DNA of 64,000 nt, from the NCBI GenBank assembly GCA_954871525.1, contig OX940871.1:16894532-16958531 (forward strand). Reading direction: 5' to 3'. The notes under the pieces are model-generated. The model made no database searches, was not told the origin of the DNA, and worked only from the letters and a program-made list of their open reading frames with translations. Below are positions 57,437-64,000 of this stretch, in pieces (position 1 is the first letter of the stretch; each line of letters begins with the position of its first letter). The translations under genes were made by a program, and so were the position numbers. The DNA is from Parietaria judaica. Lineage: Eukaryota; Streptophyta; Magnoliopsida; Rosales; Urticaceae.

Positions 57437-60400
57437 CTACGGACCTGGCTGAGATGAGGTCGGCTGAGATGGACCTGGAACAGATTCAGAAACTGCCCGC
57501 GATGAAGCCTCTCGACGCCTCTTTCTTTCCATCCTTTCACGCCTCTTCACAGTTTCCGGAGTCGCGTTCGCAGACCTCGGCCGTCCTCGCTTCTTGGGCT
57601 GAGTAGTCTGAAATAATAAAAAAAAAAACAAGGGACTGATCCCTATGTATTTCTAACTACGTAACACTTATAACTACTAACCATTAAATACAAAAAGAGC
57701 TCGTTTTTTATAATTTAAAAACGTACCGACGATGAGCTTGCATTCTTGCATGTCCGCATAGTATGCCCTGGCTGTCCACAATTTGAACACTTATTTATCG
57801 TGCCTCTTTTAGAGAATTTTGTACGACTCGGCGGTGGTTCGGTGGCATCCCGTCATCGCTTCCTTTTGGGACGACCAGGCAACGCAACCCACACAGGGGG
57901 GTGAATGACTTCAGTGGCCTCATCTTGAACTGGCCATTGGTCTTGGGACGGCATAGGCTCAATCTCCCTCGCGTATTGCGCCACGTAGGCCTCCACCTTG
58001 TAAGCATTGTTGACATAGTCATAGAGCTGCCCGTTGATAGACAATATAGCTGCCATTGAATGTGCGCATGGTAATCCCGATAGTTGCCAGCCCATGCATG
58101 AGCACGTCTTCTCCGCCAAGTTGACGGCGAATTGTTCCTTGAAGTACCACACGTCAAACTTGGTCTCCGCTGCCCTAGACGCAGAACAATGTCTAGAAGT
58201 GATCTTTTCTTTCTCAAGAATCTTTAAGATTTTTTTCCCCACGGGAGCAGCCCACCTAGCCACGCTTGTTCGGTTTCTAAACAGTCTTTGCATGAACCAA
58301 AATCCGATGTGCTCTAGACAACCAATTGGTTTGTCTCTTGAACCTATTATGGCACTGTTGAACGACTCACAAAGATTGTTCGTAAGCATGTCGCATTTGT
58401 TGAAGTAAGAGAAATGGGACTTCGTCCATTCGCTAGGCGGCTTGGCCATAAGCCACTTGAAAGCCTCCTCGTTCAGTGCCCTCAGCTCGTTCATTTCCTT
58501 CTTCCACTCAGATTTAGTTGTGGCCTTAGCTGCCTTCCACAAAGCGTTCTTCAGAATCTGCCCGGAAAAGTGGCCCTTGAAGTTCGCGTATAGGTGTCTA
58601 ATGCAAAACCGAATCTCAGACCCTGAAAAAACATCTGATACGGCATTCTCTAACCCTTTCTGTTTGTCGCTCATGATCGTGAATTTCTGGTTCTGAACGT
58701 CTATGACATCGGCGAGATCCTCTTTCAGGAACTTTAGAAACCAAGTCCATGTCGAAGTGTCTTCCTTTTCACATATGGCATAAGCAATAGGGAACATTGA
58801 GCTGTTGGCATCAATCCCAACTGCGGCAAGAATCAATCCTCTTTGTTGACCCTTGAGGAAACACCGGTCTAAGCCGATTAGTGGTCGACAATGCGCAAAA
58901 CCCGACTTGGCAGCTCCCATGCATATGTAAACACGTAAGAACACCCTCTTGCCATCGGATATTTGATTCTTCACTACGGCTGTAGTACCGGGGTTCAACG
59001 CCTTCAATTGGACACAATATGCCTCAAGCAGTGCGTACTGCTCCTCGTCTTTTCCATGTAACAAAGCTATTGCCTTCCTCTTGACTATGTAGAACACGCT
59101 CCTATGTAATGGAGAGCAAAAAGAAATTGTTAAACAACTCTAAAATATAAATACAGTTCTGTAAAAAAAATAAGTCTTGTACGAGAACTTACTTGGAAGT
59201 GTTGGAGAACTTCGTGCTGCTAATCAAGTCCCGAAACTGATCGTAGCTCATGTTTGGATTTGAATGGAACTGATTGACGAAGTGTTTTGCAAGCCATGTC
59301 GAGTTAATGAGTCGTGAGTGTAACACGATTCCACAGTCGTGTTTGTCGACCAACGTGTTGACCCGAAACGACACATTGTCCGTCTTTTGCACCCGAGCAT
59401 ATAACATCCACCCGCATTCTTTTTGCTTGCAGTGAGCTCTATACTTTTGCAAATTATTTTTGAGCACTACGAAATCCCGGTCTATGCAGATGAAATGCTC
59501 CTTCATCGCCGCCTGTAACTCTTGAATGGAAGGGAAGACCATGCCAAGTAAAAACTTGAACTCCGACCATGATCTGCCGGGAATGAAGTTACGGTTCCTC
59601 CTCCGCAACACAATTTCACCCTCGGAGTCTTCCGATAAACTATGTTCATCTTCTTCGTCGCTACGAATGTAGTTCGGATATAATTCTTCCCCGTCCGGCT
59701 CTCCGGCATTAAACCACTCCTCAGACACATTAGGAACCGGTTGCACATCATCCTCCGAAGCAGCATACTCTTCCTCGTCTAGGTCCGGATCTGCTTCTAC
59801 ATCATCTTCTGCACCGTTGTTATCTGCGGCGTCATCGAATGATTCAAAGAGTCTTACAACCTGTTCTTCATCTTCTTTATTCCAACTTCCTTGTCCAGAC
59901 TCAGAAAATGGATCAGCGTACGGTAGTTTGATAGGAGAGACCGGCTGTTCTAGATCATTGTTGACCTCGGTATTCTCCTCTGTCTCCGGGACATCATTAG
60001 GTTGTTGTGCGATAATTGTCCAGACAATATAGACGTTAGCGTTCCTATATTTCCGTTCTTGCAAGTCTCGCAACATCCGGCGGCAGTCCTCATTTGAAGA
60101 TAATATCGTCCCGTCATTGACTTCGCACCCGCGGGGTACGAACCAATATCCATCGTTGGCCTCTTGTCCCACGTTCTTTGCCAACCGATCGACGTCTGCA
60201 TATCTAAAATAATCTGAATCCATGAAATCGAAGCTCGCAATACGGCCACCGTGATAACCTCGTTTTCCTCCGCTCAATGTCCACACGCTGTTATAGTAAA
60301 GACTCAACGTGAAATCATTTGTGTTGGGTTCTGCAAAAAAAAAAAATAGTTTTAATCAATATCGGTAACTAACCATAAAGAAAAATATTCAGGGACTAAC

Positions 60401-60999
60401 ACACGTGCATGACTTCCATGCCCTAAGTCAACTAATAAACAAACCCACCAAAAAATAAACTGCTTACAACAACCCAGCCTTTGAAAAATACGTTGACTTG
60501 GGCAGGATGGAGAGAAGAAACAACAAAGGGACAAATTAGTGCTTTGTTTTTTGGTTGCAGAGAGGGAACCATGTGACCAACAGACCAAGTGGACCCAAAT
60601 ACTATGCATTGTTTATTTGCTCGCAACAGAAAACAAGAGGAAAAAAAACTAAACTAAAATAATACATTAAAAGCATATACACCAACATTAATCTTCAATA
60701 AAGACCCTCACCAACCAGATCTGAGACTATAAAAGCCGAACAAATCGCATTCTTTCAGAAACCCTAACTTTTACACAAAAAAAGGCAGGGTTTTTTATGT
60801 CTTAAACACAAAAGGGAAGCTTTTTACAGAAGAAAGTTGGGAACTTTCACTAAAACCCAGCTTTATATTCCCAAGCAAGGTCGTTAAACAGGGTTCGAAG
60901 CTGCTTACCGTAACGCGGAGGAGGATCCGTGTCTGGATCACGCCACCACTTTTCGGAAGCGGGTGGGTTTGGGTTGGGTTCATCAGAGTTAGCCGCCAT
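57437..60999 (-). CDS. MULE transposase (MURA type), four exons, one internal stop
   Basis: Exons 60999-60909, 60330-59193, 59101-57727 and 57607-57437 join in frame to 925 codons, with GT-AG introns. Exon 1 starts MAANSDEPNPNPPASEKWW. Exon 2: PB1-like start, acidic middle, then the MuDR DNA-binding domain with CKQKECGWMLYARV. Exon 3: MULE transposase core with LIGLDRCF (Asp about 488), MSDKQKGL (Asp about 555) and NNLCESF (Glu about 655), then a SWIM finger CSCMGWQLSGLPCAH (about 743-757). A TGA at 57853-57855 (codon 826) interrupts it; beyond it in the same frame follow a zinc knuckle CSNCGQPGHTMRTC and, in exon 4, an AT-hook-like KKRGRPRSA. The truncated product would keep DNA binding, catalysis and SWIM but lose the tail. 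The protein cuts and pastes MULEs. It sits inside its own TIRs, so it is not a domesticated FAR1-type gene. Confidence 0.9.
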
Positions 61000-61246
61000 T
61001 CGTCGAGAAGAAGTGTTGGCTTTATGGTTTCTGAGTGAAGAAGAACAGTGAGATAAAAGAGAGGGGTGAAAGGAATGGAGATGTCGGTGTGAGAGAGTAA
61101 GAAGTTGATGTGGTGGTTGTACATGTGGCGAGAAACGTCTTCGTCAGCAGCCCAAACGCGCCAACGTGGCAAAGGTTAACTGAAAAGTTAACTCTGTTAA
61201 AGGGTTGGACTGGTCAACGCCCGAAAACTGACTTTGGATACTTTTA
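61000..61246 (-). promoter_or_regulatory. MULE 5' region upstream of the transposase
   Basis: About 250 bp between the right TIR and the transposase ATG; it must hold the promoter since MULE TIRs commonly drive transposase expression. No clear TATA box was identified. Confidence 0.35.
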
Positions 61247-61325
61247 CCGTCATTTTTCGACTTTGGGCTGAAGGGCTCTTTGACCAAACATTGGGGATTT
61301 TTACCGTCATTAACCCTTATTAAAA

Positions 61326-61926
61326 TAAGACAATGTTATTTATCCAAAAATAGCATCCATATTTTAATTTTAATTAATTAAACATAATTAATTATAATTA
61401 TTAATTATTAATTTCATTAATAATAATTAAGAATCCAATTTAAAATCAGAAATGGGCTATCCGGGTTAAAACCTGGGCCCACGTGCTCTCGGATCAAGGC
61501 ACGTGCCCTTCCCTTGCCAATTGGGCTTGGCCGAGAACTCGGGCAGGGCCATAAAGGCTTGTTTTGCTGCCAAGCAGCGTGCCCGCACCTCACGGGTAAT
61601 GGGCTTCGGCCAGGCCCAGAATGCAGTCGGCCCGTGGGCTGCTGCTAGCAGCCTTGGCGCGTCCCCTACAAGCTCGTTCCGAGGACCTTCGGCTGAGAAC
61701 CAGCCCGGCCTCCCACTAGGTTCGCTGCGAGCAAACCCTACCGCACGGGTTGGGCTGTTTTAACAGTCTGGCCCATTCGGATCGGGTAATATTTACAATT
61801 TTAAATTAATTTTTAAAATATCTTGAAATTGAAAATTTCAATTTTAAATAATTAATTTATTCATCAAATAATTCGTTCTTTAAACCGTTAAATTGAATTG
61901 CGTAATTATTTATTTATCCTTGAACG
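61326..61926 (-). other. Retroelement leader between MULE and primer site
   Basis: AT-rich at both ends with a GC-rich block at 61465-61780 full of GGGCTT/GGCCCA words. The 86-codon plus-strand frame here (61503-61763) is antisense to the element and has no domain. Likely 5' leader of the LTR element whose primer site follows. Confidence 0.45.
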
Positions 61927-61927
61927 T

Positions 61928-61940
61928 GGCTCTGATACCA
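61928..61940 (-). other. Primer-binding site of the right-hand LTR element (copia C)
   Basis: GGCTCTGATACCA on the plus strand is TGGTATCAGAGCC on the minus strand, complementary to initiator methionine tRNA, two or three bases from the LTR end. It shows the element runs right to left, the same direction as the RT fragment at 53515-54426. Confidence 0.85.
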
Positions 61941-61943
61941 ATT

Positions 61944-62716
61944 GTTGGGAATCACGTCTCGGATCGTGTGTTAATTATCACAAAATGTGTGCCTCCGAAC
62001 CGTCCCGGTAACATTTAAAAAATTATATTAACGCGGAAAAACTTTTTATCCGTACAACGCTACAGATATCGGATAATAACCATATTACAATCTCATAAAT
62101 ATTATGCAATTTAATATTCATAAATCATTATTAATAATATAGTCTATATGAAATAAATAGAAAGTAGTAAATGGTCGCGTTTATTTACCCAATTCATAAG
62201 GCCGTACCTCAGTTGTCGACTTCCAGCTACGCGTTCTGAATTCGGCAAGGCTCCGCCGATGCTGAGGGAACCTCCCGTGATCTTCCGGGATATTCTTCTG
62301 GACTCCTCGTACCAAAGCGTGGGCTTCGCTGGCAGGACTCTGTCGCAAACTTTAACTGGTGGTTCTTTTTAATCTTCCGGAGACTAAGTCTCTTAAGCCG
62401 AACAAGAGAGAGAGGTTAGAGGAAAAATTCGTAGACCCTTAAGGAGAAGGAGAGTTTGAATGTTTCTCTGGGGAAATGTATGAAAAATGTGTAGAATGAG
62501 CTCCCTATTTATAGGCTCAAACTGTAACCGAATTGGAGATTTTTCCTCCCTGATTTCGAATTCTATTAATTAAATATAATTAATTATGTCAATCCAACGG
62601 CCTAGATTTAATCCCATCTAAATCCAATGGATATAATAAATTAGGGATTTAATTAAATAGGACATACATGATAAGATCAAATAATTTAATCTTATCCTCT
62701 TATCTTTATTTATTCA

Positions 62717-62749
<33 letters not shown>

Positions 62750-64000
62750 ATAAAATTAAAATTTTAATTATCTACATCCAACGGCTGAGATAAATCTTAA
62801 ACTGATCTAATGGATCAAATTAAATGAGGATACAATCAAATGCCCTAGGGTTTCACCCTAATTCAAATTCTCATTTATTATAAATTCAAAAAATTATATA
62901 TATAATATATAATTAATTAATTTGTAATCCGACGGTAAAGATTAGATCTTAAAAACTATCCAACGAATATAATTAATTAACTAAATTTGAAATACCTAAG
63001 CTTGGTCATCAAGCTATCAATTTTGAATTACAATTAGGGTTAAAGTCAATTATCTTAATCAAACTGTTGATATTAAATCCTAACCGATCCAATGGATTAA
63101 ATTGATTGTAGGGTTTTGCTCTAATACAAAAACATTTGGTACTTATGCCGCAAATATGGAAAGACCAAATCTTATCATTTGAATACATTAGGGTTTCATA
63201 TCTACGAGGCCCAATTCGAATTTACACATATTAAATATATATAAATATATTTTTATTTATTAATATAAATGTATTAATTATTAATTAATTATTAATACTT
63301 AACTTACATGAATATCCTCTGATCTCAATATCATTCAAATATCATGGTGACACAATATCATTTAAATTTGTGACATGTGATTTAATTTCATAGTTTACCA
63401 AAACGATCATAAACTTAAAAATTCTATAAATCACAAACCGTACGTCAAAACGCCTCGGTTCAAAGATATGGTACTTTTGCCACGCTGGTACTTTTGCCAC
63501 GCTACTGATAAAATTATCTGATGTCTATCAGTACTTCAGCTTTATAAATATTGCCAAATGATTAAAACATATCGATATGTTTATTTCACGTATGTATCAT
63601 CCGTTATGAAACTATCTGTGGGACAATGGACCCGTATCACTTAAGCTCCAAAGAACTGCTAAGGTGTTCGTCAAACCTAGGTTAATTCCATTGTAAACCC
63701 GAGGGTGCACTCTTTCGTGATACAGTATATATTATTCCCTTAATTACAGCAGGTTGTCCAGTGATACAATCAAATTCGGGTTATTGATCTTTCACTTGAT
63801 GATCCACACACGAGCAGGCGGTTTTTACTGTTTTTCCCCTCATTGCATTTTCATCCTTGACGGAGTCAGTATTATCATGAGTAACCCATTTATGGTTTCG
63901 ATTAATCAATTGTGCACGGGTACCTCTCACTTCTCACCACTGACAACCAATGGAATCATCATGACTCTGAAGAGAGCTGTGTGATGCACATGTCTATGAC
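61944..64000 (-). repeat. 5' LTR of copia C, cut by the window end
   Basis: Starts TGTTGGGAATCACGTCTCGG next to the primer site. On the minus strand CCTATAAATAGGG near 62505-62518 is a good TATA box, with downstream R-U5 to 61944. Matches in inverted orientation to 51774-53280. A GGTACTTTTGCCACGCT phrase is tandemly duplicated near 63470-63502. At least 2.06 kb, so a long-LTR copia type; the far end is beyond the window. Confidence 0.65.

Larger units (their letters stand above)
56967..61316 (-). mobile_element. Autonomous MULE, nearly intact, with TIRs and 9-bp TSD
   Basis: 4350 bp. Inverted ends 56967-57038 and 61247-61316 both start GGGTTAATGACGG and share ATCCCCAA, GTTTGGTCAAAGA and CCAAAGTCGAAAAATGACGG. 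They are flanked by a perfect 9-bp duplication TTATTAAAA at 56958-56966 and 61317-61325, the Mutator-superfamily hallmark. It carries one four-exon transposase on the minus strand. Perfect flanks and a single nonsense codon argue for a young insertion. Confidence 0.92.

Noticed and set aside
58034..58408. 124-codon plus-strand frame
   Set aside because: Antisense shadow of the MULE transposase exon 3.
60352..60626. Minus-strand frames of 64 and 85 codons in the MULE
   Set aside because: They lie within intron 1 of the transposase between the donor at 60908 and the acceptor at 60331; no domain.
61503..61763. 86-codon plus-strand frame
   Set aside because: Lies in the GC-rich leader of an LTR element that runs on the other strand; Ala/Gly/Pro-rich without a domain.

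Overview
This window is nuclear DNA from a flowering plant, most likely a eudicot. It is AT-rich, has spliced genes with canonical GT-AG introns, and is packed with plant transposon families (hAT, MULE, CACTA, Ty1/copia, Ty3/gypsy-like, and a 5S-bearing Cassandra-type LTR). All assignments come from reading the sequence; no database search was run, and the species is not identifiable from what I see.

Two host genes look intact. On the minus strand, 4263-11778 is a nine-exon cytochrome P450 of CYP87 type. All nine exons join in frame to 480 codons, with every P450 signature present. On the plus strand, 31021-32349 is a single-exon 442-residue BAHD acyltransferase with HxxxD and DFGWG motifs. 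They lie about 19 kb apart, separated by transposon debris, so they could form a small specialised-metabolism pair; that is inference only.

Left third (1-24.6 kb): a decayed hAT element with a perfect 8-bp target duplication sits just 3' of the P450. Upstream of the P450 come degenerate tandem repeats (12.2-13.0 kb), an LTR-like stretch, a retroelement protein fragment, further tandem repeats (15.1-15.8 kb), a second hAT family remnant (16.0-18.3 kb), a 2.28-kb non-autonomous LTR element carrying a 14-residue coding repeat (20.6-22.9 kb), and another tandem array (23.9-24.5 kb). Middle (24.6-33.1 kb): a 5-kb MULE-like element with long inverted repeats holds a nested hAT; then the BAHD gene, then a solo copia LTR.

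Right half (33.7-64 kb): copia B (minus strand) is interrupted by copia A (plus strand), which is itself interrupted by a 2.1-kb solo LTR, giving a three-level nest. Next come a Cassandra-like LTR with 5S rRNA sequence, a head-to-tail array of three and a third LTR-PBS-gag units (47.1-51.8 kb), an LTR-like block, a truncated copia RT, an unrecognised three-exon cysteine-rich gene (54,977-55,778), a nearly intact autonomous MULE with 9-bp target duplication (56,967-61,316), and a long LTR with its primer-binding site, cut by the window end.

The best candidates for something undescribed are the three-exon cysteine-rich gene, the 14-residue repeat inside the small LTR element, and the LTR-gag tandem array.
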